64,000 nucleotides of DNA from Martinezella lusitana (GTDB lineage Bacteria > Pseudomonadota > Alphaproteobacteria > Rhizobiales > Rhizobiaceae): the NCBI RefSeq assembly GCF_010668395.1, contig NZ_WUEY01000006.1:186001-250000 (forward strand). Reading direction: 5' to 3'. The notes beneath the pieces are model-generated. The model made no database searches. It saw nothing but the letters and a program-made list of their open reading frames with translations, and had not been told where the DNA came from. Below are positions 26,500 to 35,769 of the stretch, one piece after another. The position numbers were made by a program, and so were the translations under genes. Numbering within the stretch: the stretch's first letter is position 1; every line of letters starts with the position of its first letter.

Positions 26500-27817
26500 C
26501 TTCCGTCATTTTGAAGTCGGAATAGACCTGATTGCGGCCATTGTGCTTGGCCATGTAGAGAAACTGATCCGCAGCATTGAGATAGTTGTCGAAGGATTCG
26601 TATCCGACGATCTCGGCCACGCCGATGGAAACGGTCACAGACAGCTCTTCGTCATCTGCGTGAACCTTCAGATCCGCAATACTGAGGCGAACCTCGTCGC
26701 ATAGCGCGGTTGCAGCGCGGGAATTCATTTCCGTAAACAGAATGGCAAACTCCTCGCCGCCGAGGCGGGAGAGCAGATTGTCGGTGCCGTCAAGCAATTC
26801 GTGAAGCCTGCCGGCAACGGCCTTCAGCACCTGGTCCCCGATCTCGTGACCATAGGTGTCGTTCAGATGCTTGAAGCGGTCGATATCGAGAATCGCGACC
26901 GAGCTCGGACGCTGACGGCGCAGGCACTCGTTCACCAGGCGCGGGCCGTGATCGTAGAAATAGCGCCTGTTGTAGAGGCCGGTCAGATAGTCGCTCGCCG
27001 CCGCCGCGCGCAACTGCTTCAGCTGCGACAACGTCTCCACATTCAATGCGATGCGGCACTGCAGCTCCTCCGGAACGAAGGGGCGATAGATGAAGTCGCT
27101 CGCGCCCGCCTTCAGAAATGTCGCAGATAGCAAACGATCGTTGGAAGACGAAATGCCGATGATCCGCATCCGGTCCGACCCGTAGCGATGGCGAATGCGA
27201 CGGGTCAGCTCATGGCCGTTCATGTCGGGCATGTTGTAGTCGGTGACGACGACTTCGATATCGTCGAAGGTTTCGAGCATCGCCAAAGCTTCGACGCCCG
27301 TGCCGGCTTCGGCGACCTTGAACTGCTGAGCGTGAAGCAGATCCGTCAGCATCGCCCGGGCGGACGGCACATCATCCACAACCAGAACGCGCGTCGAACG
27401 GTTGGCGATGGCGCGCCTGAGGGACGAGACCAGATTGTCGAGCGCGAACTCGCCATCCTTGAGCACATAGTCGACCACGCTGCGCTCCATGATGCGGTTG
27501 CGCGTCGTCATATCGAAAGATGCGGTGAAAACGATGGTGGGAATATTATGGGCAACGGCCACGTCCAGGGCCTCGCCATGAGCGGCATCGGGAAGATTGA
27601 GGTCGATGACCGCCATGGTGAAGTCGCGGCCCGTATCGGCCAGCGCTTCGTTCAACATCTTCAACGATGAGCAATGGACCACGGCGAGCCCGAGCTCAGT
27701 TTCAAACCGATGCGACAGCACAGCTGAAAACATGCGGGAATCCTCGACCAGAAGTATCTTCTGGTTGCCATTGCGGTGGCCGATGCCGCCGCTGAGGTAT
27801 CCCACCTGCCGTACCAT
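26486..27817 (-). CDS. Dual-receiver diguanylate cyclase (PleD-like)
   Basis: A 443-residue REC-REC-GGDEF protein. Receiver 1 (about 20-140) has acceptor Asp72 in VIDLNLP, receiver 2 (about 143-262) Asp193 in VTDYNMPDMNG. The GGDEF domain (about 275-440) has an intact active site GGEEF at 353-357, so cyclic-di-GMP synthesis is expected. The inhibitory I-site R-x-x-D upstream is not kept (GTDN in that place), so product inhibition may be weak. No membrane segment. Its first 260 residues are clearly homologous to the next gene, suggesting duplication. The partner kinase is not in the window. Confidence 0.9.
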   Translation of the reverse strand: MVRQVGYLSGGIGHRNGNQKILLVEDSRMFSAVLSHRFETELGLAVVHCSSLKMLNEALADTGRDFTMAVIDLNLPDAAHGEALDVAVAHNIPTIVFTASFDMTTRNRIMERSVVDYVLKDGEFALDNLVSSLRRAIANRSTRVLVVDDVPSARAMLTDLLHAQQFKVAEAGTGVEALAMLETFDDIEVVVTDYNMPDMNGHELTRRIRHRYGSDRMRIIGISSSNDRLLSATFLKAGASDFIYRPFVPEELQCRIALNVETLSQLKQLRAAAASDYLTGLYNRRYFYDHGPRLVNECLRRQRPSSVAILDIDRFKHLNDTYGHEIGDQVLKAVAGRLHELLDGTDNLLSRLGGEEFAILFTEMNSRAATALCDEVRLSIADLKVHADDEELSVTVSIGVAEIVGYESFDNYLNAADQFLYMAKHNGRNQVYSDFKMTEEAAE

Positions 27818-28003
27818 TTCCCTTCAATTCCTCCCGCATCCCCGGATGCATGAATATTCAGTCAATCGCTACTCTGGCTAAGCCGCCTTCTCCGTTATCC
27901 TGAACAGGATTCGTGAAAAATTGGAACCACAGATTGCGGAGATTTACATAAAAATGATTTCTCCTCACTTTTTCAGAGCCGCTCTTGCCAGGTATTTCAA
28001 TGC

Positions 28004-28834
28004 CTAGGCGGTTTCTTCGACCTTACGAGCGACCTGTATCTGCAGCAGGGTGTCCAGATTTTGATTCACGCGGCAGTAGAATTCCTCATCGATAAACGGC
28101 CGCAAGATGAAGTCATTGCCGCCCGCCTTGAGGAAACGGGCCGAAAGCAGCCGGTTGTTGGATGAGGAAACACCGATGATGCGCAGCTCGTGCGAGCCGG
28201 TGGTGGAACGGATGCGTCGCGTCAGATCGAAACCGTCCATGTCGGGCATGTTGTAGTCCGTCACCATGAGACCGATATCCGGATTGGCCTTCAGGACCTC
28301 CAGCGCCTTGGCACCGCTCTCCGCGACGCTGACACGGAAGTTGTAGCGCTTCAGCCGGCTGGACAACAGGGCGCGCGCCGTCGCGCTATCGTCGACGATG
28401 AGGACATGATGACGGTGGTTGGTAAGGAAGCGGCAGATCGACTCCGCCAGCATGTCGACCGCGAACACATTGTCCTTGAGAATGTAGTCCACGACATCCT
28501 TGGCGATCAGTTCATCGCGGGTGCCTTCCAGGAAGGTGCCGGTGAAGGCGATCGTGGGAATGCTGAGATCGAGCAGGTAGGTCAGGGCCTCGCCCTTTTC
28601 CGCACCGGGCAGGTTCATATTCGAGATTGCCAGCTTGATCGGCTCCGACGACTTGTCGTAGGCGAGCTGCAGCTCCTCGAAGGTGCGGCAAATCTCGACG
28701 TCGATATCCAGGAGCTCCTTCATCCGGGCTCGGATCATCGACGTAAAAAGATTGGAATCCTCGACGAGCAGAATGCGCGGTCCGGCAAGCGACGCACCGG
28801 AATATTGCATTCCAGAAACACCCAGAAATGGCAT
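28004..28834 (-). CDS. Dual-receiver response regulator with degenerate first receiver
   Basis: A 276-residue protein with two receiver domains and no output domain. It aligns with the REC-REC half of the neighbouring GGDEF protein. The second receiver has an intact acceptor (Asp193 in VTDYNMPDMDG). In the first, the acceptor position is Asn72 (AISNMNLPG), so it cannot be phosphorylated in the usual way. It may act as a competitor or phosphate sink for the neighbour, or bind a fixed partner. A 186-base gap separates the two genes, with no obvious promoter read. Confidence 0.9.
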   Translation of the reverse strand: MPFLGVSGMQYSGASLAGPRILLVEDSNLFTSMIRARMKELLDIDVEICRTFEELQLAYDKSSEPIKLAISNMNLPGAEKGEALTYLLDLSIPTIAFTGTFLEGTRDELIAKDVVDYILKDNVFAVDMLAESICRFLTNHRHHVLIVDDSATARALLSSRLKRYNFRVSVAESGAKALEVLKANPDIGLMVTDYNMPDMDGFDLTRRIRSTTGSHELRIIGVSSSNNRLLSARFLKAGGNDFILRPFIDEEFYCRVNQNLDTLLQIQVARKVEETA

Positions 28835-29106
28835 AATGAAAACCTGCTTTTGAAATATCGTCCCCTCTGTACCGTTCTAGGACAAAGCCTTTGCGGATGT
28901 GTTAAGCCGACTGGTTTCCCGGAAATGAAGAAACAGCGGTCTTTGCCGCAGCTTGGCAGGCGTGCACCGCACTTCCGCGCTCGTGAACCGGTATCGGTGG
29001 TCAAAATTGACAGTGGGAATCCGAACCCGACAGGCCGGACGAGAGGCACGAGCCCCGGCCATCTCCGTTCGAAATGGTCACACAGGCGCTTCTGTCGGCC
29101 ACCCGA
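28835..29106. other. Intergenic interval upstream of the dual-receiver gene
   Basis: About 270 bases between the dual-receiver gene start and the end of the channel gene, both on the minus strand. The short open frames here have no family. It probably holds the promoter of the response-regulator gene. Confidence 0.35.
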
Positions 29107-31704
29107 TCATTGCGCTACCGTCCTGCCACGGCGGCGGCCGGCGCCTTTCGCCTCAGGTGCATTCTCTTCCGCCGGCAGGGCCAGGCGTTCCGCGATGTGA
29201 TTGTCCGCCTCCGGGCCGTCGGCAGAATCCGTCAGCTCATTGGCGGCAACCTCCGCCTGACCATTCTTCCTGCCGTCGCGAATGATATGCAGTTCCTGAT
29301 GCGGATAGGGAATGGAAATCCCCTCCTCCTTGAACCGCTTCAGGATTTCGATGCGCAGATTGTTGCGGATCTCCATGCCGTCGGAAAGATCCGACAGGTA
29401 GAAGCGCATTTCGAAGTCGAGCGACGACGGACCGAAACGCAGGAATTCCACATGCGGCTCGGGATTTCTGAGAACCTTCGGGATCCCGCGCACCAGTTCC
29501 AGCAGAATATCCATGACCCTGCGCGGATCGGCGTCATAGCTGACGGATACCGGAATTTCCGAGCGGGCGAGCCTGTTGCGATGCGTCCAGTTGCCGACCG
29601 AAGCGTTGATGAGTTCGGAATTCGGCACGATGATCGACTGCTTGCGGAAGGTCTCGATCTCGGTGGCGCGCACGGAAATGCGCTTGACGATCCCCTCCGA
29701 TGTGCCCGACACGATCCAGTCGCCGACCTTGAACGGCCGCTCCACCAACAGGATCAGGCCGGATACGAAGTTCGACACGATGTTCTGCAGGCCGAAACCG
29801 ATACCGACCGACAGGGCGCTGGCGACGAGCGCCAGACTCGACAAGTCGATGCCGGCGGCCGAGATGGAGATGATCGCCGCGACCGCGATGCCGAGATAGC
29901 CGATACCCGTCTTCACCGAGTTTCGGACGCCGAGATCCACCTGCCCGCGCGCCATGACATTGCTGTCGAGCCAGCGCTGGAACCAGCGCGTGACAAGATA
30001 GCCGCCGGCGAAGAGCAGGATGCCGACGCAGATACCGAGCAGCGAGATCGATATGTTGCCGATGCGGATTTCGGTAAACAGCTTGTAGGCGAAGAGTTCC
30101 AGATCCTGGATGTGGAAACCCCAGGACAGCAGGATCAAGGGAATGCCCGTCAGCAACGCGACGGCATAGGTCGCAAGCCCGGCAGCAAGGCCCGCCTGGT
30201 CGAGCGCCACTTCGCCGAGCGTCAGGCGGTTCTCCAGAAAGCGGCCTATGATCGTTTCGGCAAAGACCCCCTGCTTGGACACGGCCTTGCCGAGCTGGAA
30301 GCCGAGATACATGGTCGCGATGACGGCGCTCGTCACGATCAGCTGCGTCGCCATGAACCGGGCCAGGCCGACATAGCCGATGAACGAAGTGAAGATCACC
30401 AATATGCCGAGAACGCGCAGGATGATCGCCATGCCGTGCGGCCAGCGGCGGCCGGGCGCATCCGGATCGCCATTCTTGGCAAGCATCGGCGAACCGAAGG
30501 ACGCCGCAATGAGAATAAGGCCGATCAGCAGCGCCGCGAGAAAGCTCTTCGCCACGGTGACGACGACAGGCGAGCCCATGGACTCGCTGATGCGATCGAA
30601 GACATAATCCAGGCCGTTGACCACGGCCATGGCCTGCAGGCACCAGGTCAGCGAATGCGCGCCCTTGTTCGACAGCTTGACGAGGCGCCAATGCGGCCGG
30701 AACGGCGCAAAGACGGCATTGCTCAAGCGACCGACGAAATAGACGAGGCCGATGAAGCCGAATATCGCCGCCAGGATCGGCGCGATATCCGGCCGCAGCA
30801 CGTTGAAATTCGAGAGGAAGAAGAAGGATGTGACCAGGAAGGCCGCCAGCGACAGCGTGCGGATCAGGGTCGACCAGAAGGCGACTGAGAGCCGGCTGAT
30901 ATAGGGTGGGTTCTCGATCGTTTCGTCCTGCACGTAGTAACGGCGGAACAGCCGATATCCCCCGGACAGGAACAGCAACGCCGCGCCGATCGACAGGCAG
31001 ACCGCGGCAAGGAACGAGGCAAGCTTTGCCTTCAGCACGAAGCCGATCCAGCTCGTCACCGCATCGCTGAACTTTATGCCCTCGTCGACGAGGGCTGCTC
31101 CAGCATCGCCAAATGTCGTCGCGGAAATATCCGTCCGCTTGAACAGCGTCTCCGCAAACAGCTTCCGGCGCATCTCCATCAATTGCATCGAAAGCCGGTT
31201 GGTCTCCGCCGTCAGGTTGTCGGCGTCGAGGATGACGGCGCTGATCTGCGAGCGCTCGGCGTTCAGCCTGTCGCGTTCCTGGGTAACGATCGGAGCTTCC
31301 GGCGGCTGCCCCTCCTTGGGGGCGGCGCCGAGCTGGGTCAGGCGGGTGTCGATCTCGGCGGTGCGGGGCTTCAGGCGTGCCGAAATTGCCGTGACGGAGC
31401 GGTTGAGATCATCAACCTGGCCGGATAGCGCCACCAGCGTTTCATCATCCATTTCCGACTGCTTGGCGCCGTCCTGGATCGCCGCGAAGGCCCTCTTCGC
31501 CTTGGCGAGATCGGCGACGGCGGCCTCGAGCAGTCCGTTGGCCAGCTGCGCAGGCTGTTGTTGATCCGTTTGCTGCGACGGTTGAGCCGGTTGCTGATCC
31601 TGCGCAAAGGCATACCCTCCGGCCGGCGGGACGGCAGCCGCAATGAAGCCCAGTCCCAGCAGCAAAAGGGGCAGCAGAAACAGACGGAATTTCAGCGGGC
31701 GCAA
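29107..31704 (-). CDS. Large MscS-type mechanosensitive channel with DUF3772 N-terminal domain
   Basis: About 865 residues. An N-terminal signal peptide (RLFLLPLLLLGLGFIAAA) is followed by a Gln-rich linker and a periplasmic coiled-coil region (about 45-200) of the DUF3772 type. About ten membrane segments follow, then the MscS pore and beta domain near residues 630-830 (SALSVGIGFGLQNIVSNFVSGLILLVERPFKVGDWI is the pore-lining helix and hinge; GTSEGIVKRISVRATEI is the beta domain). It should open on osmotic downshock. I prefer TTG 31704 because AGGAG is six bases upstream and the signal peptide then starts cleanly; ATG 31725 is the alternative. Confidence 0.85.
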   Translation of the reverse strand: MRPLKFRLFLLPLLLLGLGFIAAAVPPAGGYAFAQDQQPAQPSQQTDQQQPAQLANGLLEAAVADLAKAKRAFAAIQDGAKQSEMDDETLVALSGQVDDLNRSVTAISARLKPRTAEIDTRLTQLGAAPKEGQPPEAPIVTQERDRLNAERSQISAVILDADNLTAETNRLSMQLMEMRRKLFAETLFKRTDISATTFGDAGAALVDEGIKFSDAVTSWIGFVLKAKLASFLAAVCLSIGAALLFLSGGYRLFRRYYVQDETIENPPYISRLSVAFWSTLIRTLSLAAFLVTSFFFLSNFNVLRPDIAPILAAIFGFIGLVYFVGRLSNAVFAPFRPHWRLVKLSNKGAHSLTWCLQAMAVVNGLDYVFDRISESMGSPVVVTVAKSFLAALLIGLILIAASFGSPMLAKNGDPDAPGRRWPHGMAIILRVLGILVIFTSFIGYVGLARFMATQLIVTSAVIATMYLGFQLGKAVSKQGVFAETIIGRFLENRLTLGEVALDQAGLAAGLATYAVALLTGIPLILLSWGFHIQDLELFAYKLFTEIRIGNISISLLGICVGILLFAGGYLVTRWFQRWLDSNVMARGQVDLGVRNSVKTGIGYLGIAVAAIISISAAGIDLSSLALVASALSVGIGFGLQNIVSNFVSGLILLVERPFKVGDWIVSGTSEGIVKRISVRATEIETFRKQSIIVPNSELINASVGNWTHRNRLARSEIPVSVSYDADPRRVMDILLELVRGIPKVLRNPEPHVEFLRFGPSSLDFEMRFYLSDLSDGMEIRNNLRIEILKRFKEEGISIPYPHQELHIIRDGRKNGQAEVAANELTDSADGPEADNHIAERLALPAEENAPEAKGAGRRRGRTVAQ

Positions 31705-31981
31705 GCAGAGCTCCTCGTCACACATGGGTCGCAGGCAGTGGATGACCGAAATCGCCGCAGAGAATGGAGAGCCGAGTCGTCCAGTATTGTGATTGCGAAT
31801 TTCATAGTCTTTACGCATACGGCTTGTAAGACAAAGAAAGGCGACACAAAGGCATTTCACGCCTTTATCCGGTCCCGAACCCTAGCCGGAGCCGGATATA
31901 GCCCACCTCATCTTGAAGACGACGTGCCAGACTGATCATTGCCCGCCCGGAAATAGGCCAGAGAAAGGCCTTGGCAATGGG

Positions 31982-33004
31982 TCAGTCCACGCCACGACCC
32001 TTTCGCAGGATCAGGATGAAAGCCACGCCACCGGCGAGCCCGGTGACGATGCCGATCGGCATATCCTCCGGCGCCATGATCAGCCGCGCGACGATATCGG
32101 CCCAGATCAAGGTCAGCGCGCCGAAAACGGCGCTCAACGGCACGACGCGAACATTGTCGCCGCCGACCATCAATCGCACGAAATGCGGCACCATCAGCCC
32201 GACAAAGCCGATGGCGCCGGAGAACGCGACCATCACGCCGGTCAGCAGCGCTGTCACGACGAAGAGCAGCAGGCGAAACCGCGTGACGACTATGCCGAGC
32301 GTGACGGCGGTTTCGTCGCCCATGGCAAGTGCGTTCAGTTCCCGCGCCTTGGGGAGCAGCAAGGCAAGGCAAAACAGCAGTATTCCGGCCGGATAGACGA
32401 GGTGCTGCCATTGCGCCAGCCCCAGCCCGCCCAGCATCCAGAAGACGACGGTATTGGTGGCTCTCGGATCTCCGAGAAAGATGAGAAGGTTGCCGAGCGC
32501 CGTAAATACGAAAGCCACGGCCACTCCCGACAAGACCAGTCGATCGGCCGAATGGGAGCGTGTCAGGCGCGTCGTCAGCCCCACCGCCGCAGTTGCAGCC
32601 AGGGCGCCCGCGAAAGCAAACAGCGGCACCGTCAGCAGGCCGAGGATGAGGCCGGTGTGCAACAGCGCCAGAATGGCGCCGAATGCCGCTCCGGAGGAAA
32701 CGCCGAGAAGATGCGGGTCCGCCAGGGGATTGCGCGTCAGCGCCTGGAGCACGGCGCCGGTCACGGCAAGCCCCGCCCCCACGAGCGCCGCCAGCACGAC
32801 GCGCGGGAAGCGAACGTCCCAGACAATGCTCTCCTGCCCGCCGGACCATGTGACGGGAAATGTGCCCGCGTGCAGCTTGTTGCCGACGATCGACCAGACG
32901 GTGGAGAACGGGATGGATGCCGAGCCAAGCGACACGCCTGCGGTAATCGACAGGATGAAGCCTATGGCAAGCAAGGGGATGAGAATGGAAAGGTTGAGGC
33001 GCAT
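31982..33004 (-). CDS. FecCD/BtuC-type ABC permease under cobalamin riboswitch
   Basis: A 340-residue permease with about ten membrane helices. Family stretches include RFPRVVLAALVGAGLAVTGAVLQALTRNPLADPHLLGVSSGA and the C-terminal GFVGLMVPHFVRL coupling region. The start at ATG 33004 gives a typical length; GTG 33070 overlaps the binding-protein stop by three bases and is the other candidate. It is third in an operon with DUF1636, ATPase and binding protein, all behind a cobalamin riboswitch. Cobalamin or cobinamide uptake is therefore more likely than iron-siderophore uptake. Confidence 0.85.
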   Translation of the reverse strand: MRLNLSILIPLLAIGFILSITAGVSLGSASIPFSTVWSIVGNKLHAGTFPVTWSGGQESIVWDVRFPRVVLAALVGAGLAVTGAVLQALTRNPLADPHLLGVSSGAAFGAILALLHTGLILGLLTVPLFAFAGALAATAAVGLTTRLTRSHSADRLVLSGVAVAFVFTALGNLLIFLGDPRATNTVVFWMLGGLGLAQWQHLVYPAGILLFCLALLLPKARELNALAMGDETAVTLGIVVTRFRLLLFVVTALLTGVMVAFSGAIGFVGLMVPHFVRLMVGGDNVRVVPLSAVFGALTLIWADIVARLIMAPEDMPIGIVTGLAGGVAFILILRKGRGVD

Positions 33005-33066
33005 GCTCGAATCTGGAGAAGGAGATCCGCCCAATGATCGACTGGACGGATCGGCATTGGCGACAA

Positions 33067-34026
33067 TCACATCGCGTTCGGATGAAAGGCCTTGGCCAGG
33101 GCGGCGATGGCCTCGATGTTGCGCGGCCCCGGCGTCGCCTCGACGTAAGGCAAGACGACGAAACGATCGTTCTTCACCGCATCGATGTTCTTGAAGGCCG
33201 GATTGCCCTTGAGGAAGGCGATCTTCTGCGCGGCGGTCACCTGCCCGTAATCGACGATGATGATGACTTCGGGATTCTTCTCGATGACCGGCTCCCAGGA
33301 TACTTCGGTCCAGCTCTTCTCGACATCGTCCATGACGTTTGTGCCGCCGGCCACCTCGATCATGGCCGTCGGAATGCCGTACCGGCCTGATGTGAACGGT
33401 TTTTCCTCACCGGAATCATAAACGAAAACGCGCGTCGGCTTGTCGGCATGGCTAACCTTCGCCTGGATCTCGGCGAGCTGCTTGCGATAGCCGGCAACCA
33501 GCGCCTCGGCCCTGTCCTCGACGCGAAAGATCTTGCCGAGATTGAGAAGGTCGACAAACATGTCGTCCATGGTCGGCTTGTTCTTCTGCATGACGAAAAT
33601 GCATGATTCCGTCAGCTCGTAGACCTTGATGCCGAAGGGTGCCAGGGTTTCCGGCGTCACCTCGCCCCCGACCTTCATGCCGTAGTTCCAGCCGGCAAAG
33701 TAGAAATCGGCGTTGGCGCCAAGCAGCACTTCCTTGCTCGGATATTTCGGAGACAGCTCCGGCAGTTCCTTGATGCCCTCGCGCAGCTTTTCGTCCAGCG
33801 TCTTCCAGCCGGAAACGCCGGTGTAGCCGACCATGCGATCCTGAAGTTTCAGCGCCAGCATCATTTCGGTCAGATTGACGTCGTTGGAGACGGCACGCTC
33901 GGGCGCCTTCTCGAACGTCACGTCACGATTGCAGCTGCGTACCGTGACAGGCTCGGCCAGCGCCGCGCCCGCGAGCAAACCTCCCAGGAGCAAGGCTGCG
34001 GCAGATAAGGATATGCGAGAAAACAT
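33067..34026 (-). CDS. BtuF-like periplasmic binding protein of the riboswitch-controlled transporter
   Basis: A 319-residue class III periplasmic binding protein with signal peptide (SLSAAALLLGGLLAGAALA, cleavage near residue 24 after ALA). The two lobes are joined by a long helix, as in BtuF/FecB proteins. ATG 34026 has GGAG six bases upstream. It lies between the ATPase and permease genes in the same operon. The upstream cobalamin riboswitch is the main reason for preferring a corrinoid ligand; the sequence alone does not separate it from iron-chelate binders. Confidence 0.8.
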   Translation of the reverse strand: MFSRISLSAAALLLGGLLAGAALAEPVTVRSCNRDVTFEKAPERAVSNDVNLTEMMLALKLQDRMVGYTGVSGWKTLDEKLREGIKELPELSPKYPSKEVLLGANADFYFAGWNYGMKVGGEVTPETLAPFGIKVYELTESCIFVMQKNKPTMDDMFVDLLNLGKIFRVEDRAEALVAGYRKQLAEIQAKVSHADKPTRVFVYDSGEEKPFTSGRYGIPTAMIEVAGGTNVMDDVEKSWTEVSWEPVIEKNPEVIIIVDYGQVTAAQKIAFLKGNPAFKNIDAVKNDRFVVLPYVEATPGPRNIEAIAALAKAFHPNAM

Positions 34027-34046
34027 GAATGACTCCAATGATCCTA

Positions 34047-34826
34047 TTATCGAAGAGAGAAGGAAAAACGTTGCGGACCGCTATCGGCCTGATGAAGGCG
34101 CGCGCCAACGCGAAACGCGTTGGACACATGTTCGACGGTGAGCACATCCGCCGGTTCGCCATGCCCCGTGAGACGCCCGCAATCGAGAACGGCGACATGT
34201 GTCGCAAAGTCCGCTGCAAGGTTGATGTCGTGCAGCGTCGTAATGATCGTTGGCCCCAACCCCTTCAACAGCTCGAGAATCTCAAGCTGGTGGCGGATGT
34301 CGAGGTGGTTGGTCGGCTCGTCGAGAATGATGAGCTCAGGCTCCTGCGCCAGCGCACGCGCAATCAGTGCCCGCTGCTTTTCGCCGCCGGACAGCGACGC
34401 GAACTGCCGCAACGCCAAAGGCTCCAGCTCCAGGCGTGCAAGAGCCTTGGTCGTGACGTCGTGATCCCGGTCGCTCCAGCGCGCCATGCCCTTGCGATGC
34501 GGAATTCTGCCCATCAGCACCACGTCGCGCACGCTGAAGGGAAAATCGCCCGGTGTCTCCTGCGGCACGACGGCGATCCGTTGCGCCGCCTCCCGGGGAG
34601 CGATGGACCAGAGATCGACGCCATCGAGCCGCACCGTGCCCCGCTGCGGCTTGAGGCCGCGATAGAGGCAGCGCAACAGGGTCGACTTGCCGGCTCCGTT
34701 CGGGCCGATGATGGCCAGCCGGGCGCCGGCTTCGATAGACAGCGTGATGCCGCTGATGATCGGCATGCTTTTCTGAGGCCCCCAGGTGACGCCATCGGCG
34801 TCCAATCGCGCGCTTCGTTCGGACAT
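34047..34826 (-). CDS. BtuD/FecE-like ABC ATPase of the riboswitch-controlled transporter
   Basis: A 259-residue ATPase. Walker A is GPNGAGKST (41-49), the Q-loop region AVVPQET, the signature LSGGEKQRA, and Walker B LIILDEPTNHLD. It is the energising subunit for the FecCD-type permease at 31982 and lies 20 bases before the binding-protein gene. Length and motifs match cobalamin/iron-chelate importers. Confidence 0.88.
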   Translation of the reverse strand: MSERSARLDADGVTWGPQKSMPIISGITLSIEAGARLAIIGPNGAGKSTLLRCLYRGLKPQRGTVRLDGVDLWSIAPREAAQRIAVVPQETPGDFPFSVRDVVLMGRIPHRKGMARWSDRDHDVTTKALARLELEPLALRQFASLSGGEKQRALIARALAQEPELIILDEPTNHLDIRHQLEILELLKGLGPTIITTLHDINLAADFATHVAVLDCGRLTGHGEPADVLTVEHVSNAFRVGARLHQADSGPQRFSFSLR

Positions 34827-34835
34827 CGTGGGCTC

Positions 34836-35249
34836 CTATTGCAACGGCGACAGCTGGTATTCGGCCGAGACTATGGCAGCCGGAATGCGCGCCAGCGTCT
34901 TGCCGCCGAGCGCTCTTGGCCTCTCGCTCTCGCGCGTCAGCCCATCCGGGCGATCCTGATACAGCCGCGCAAAGGAAACGAGCGCTCCAATATCGGCAGC
35001 ATCCTCGATGTCACCGAAAAGATAGGTCGCTTTTGCCGTTGCCTGGAACGCGACCGTGCAGGGTCGTTCGCAGCCCGCCATGCAGACGCTGCCTTCAAGG
35101 CTGAAATCATCGGAAAGCACTCTGCCCGCTTGGGAAATGGCCACTTGCAGATGTTTCAAAAGATCGAGACCGGGCCGGCATGGCCTGCCGACGTGGCGGC
35201 AATTGGTGCACACGGTAATCCGGTGCGCTGCCGCTTTTGCTTTGTCCAT
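34836..35249 (-). CDS. DUF1636-family metal-binding-like protein
   Basis: A 137-residue soluble protein. Starting at ATG 35249 (GGAGG six bases upstream), it has a thioredoxin-like Cys arrangement: VCTNCRHVGRPC near the N-terminus and SVCMAGCERPC about 40 residues later, giving six cysteines that could hold a 2Fe-2S cluster or other metal. DUF1636 genes are often found behind cobalamin riboswitches, as here, and are suspected to help with cobalt or corrinoid handling. It is the first gene of the leftward operon and ends 10 bases before the ATPase gene. Confidence 0.8.
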   Translation of the reverse strand: MDKAKAAAHRITVCTNCRHVGRPCRPGLDLLKHLQVAISQAGRVLSDDFSLEGSVCMAGCERPCTVAFQATAKATYLFGDIEDAADIGALVSFARLYQDRPDGLTRESERPRALGGKTLARIPAAIVSAEYQLSPLQ

Positions 35250-35374
35250 GAAATGCCTCCCGGAGAATTCGCCGGAGGCAAAGTCAAGATAGGGCCAACG
35301 GACGCAACGGCGTCCCCGCCCAACCACTGATTTTCCATCGGAACACCCCGTCCGTTACGGTTGATATCATCGAT

Positions 35375-35560
35375 GGCAGGTCTCCTGGCTCGCGGGTCAC
35401 AACCCGTTCGCGCCTTCCCGGCAAAAAGCCAGTGGCATGCTGCGAACGCGCTCTCCGCTTACAGTTGCGGGGGCAGCCACGGTTTTGGCCCCTGATGGGT
35501 AGTCCGCACCGTGTTCCCTTTTCAGCCACCTTCAGGATCAATCCGAGGGCAGCACCATCG
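35375..35560 (-). promoter_or_regulatory. Cobalamin riboswitch
   Basis: Read on the minus strand, the leader contains the core elements of the AdoCbl riboswitch: the GGGAACACGGTGCGGA start, the GCTGCCCCCGCAACTGTAAGC central box (complement of about 35455-35476) and the B12 box GCCACTGG (complement of 35429-35436). It lies 125 bases before the DUF1636 start and should repress the operon when cobalamin is plentiful. Boundaries are approximate. Confidence 0.93.
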
Positions 35561-35769
35561 AGGCTATTCATCTCATAGAAAACGGAGGTGGGCAACGGCG
35601 ATGTCATGTGCGCTTTCGTTTGTCCTTGGGTTCGGCATAGGCCGCAGCTTTTGTTACGTTATTACATAACAAATGACAACCCGCTATTTTCACCCTCCGA
35701 CGTCGCACCTGTGGGGAAGCGACAGAACAACAGCCAGCTTGCTTACAATGAAAGGAAACCGGGGAGTTG

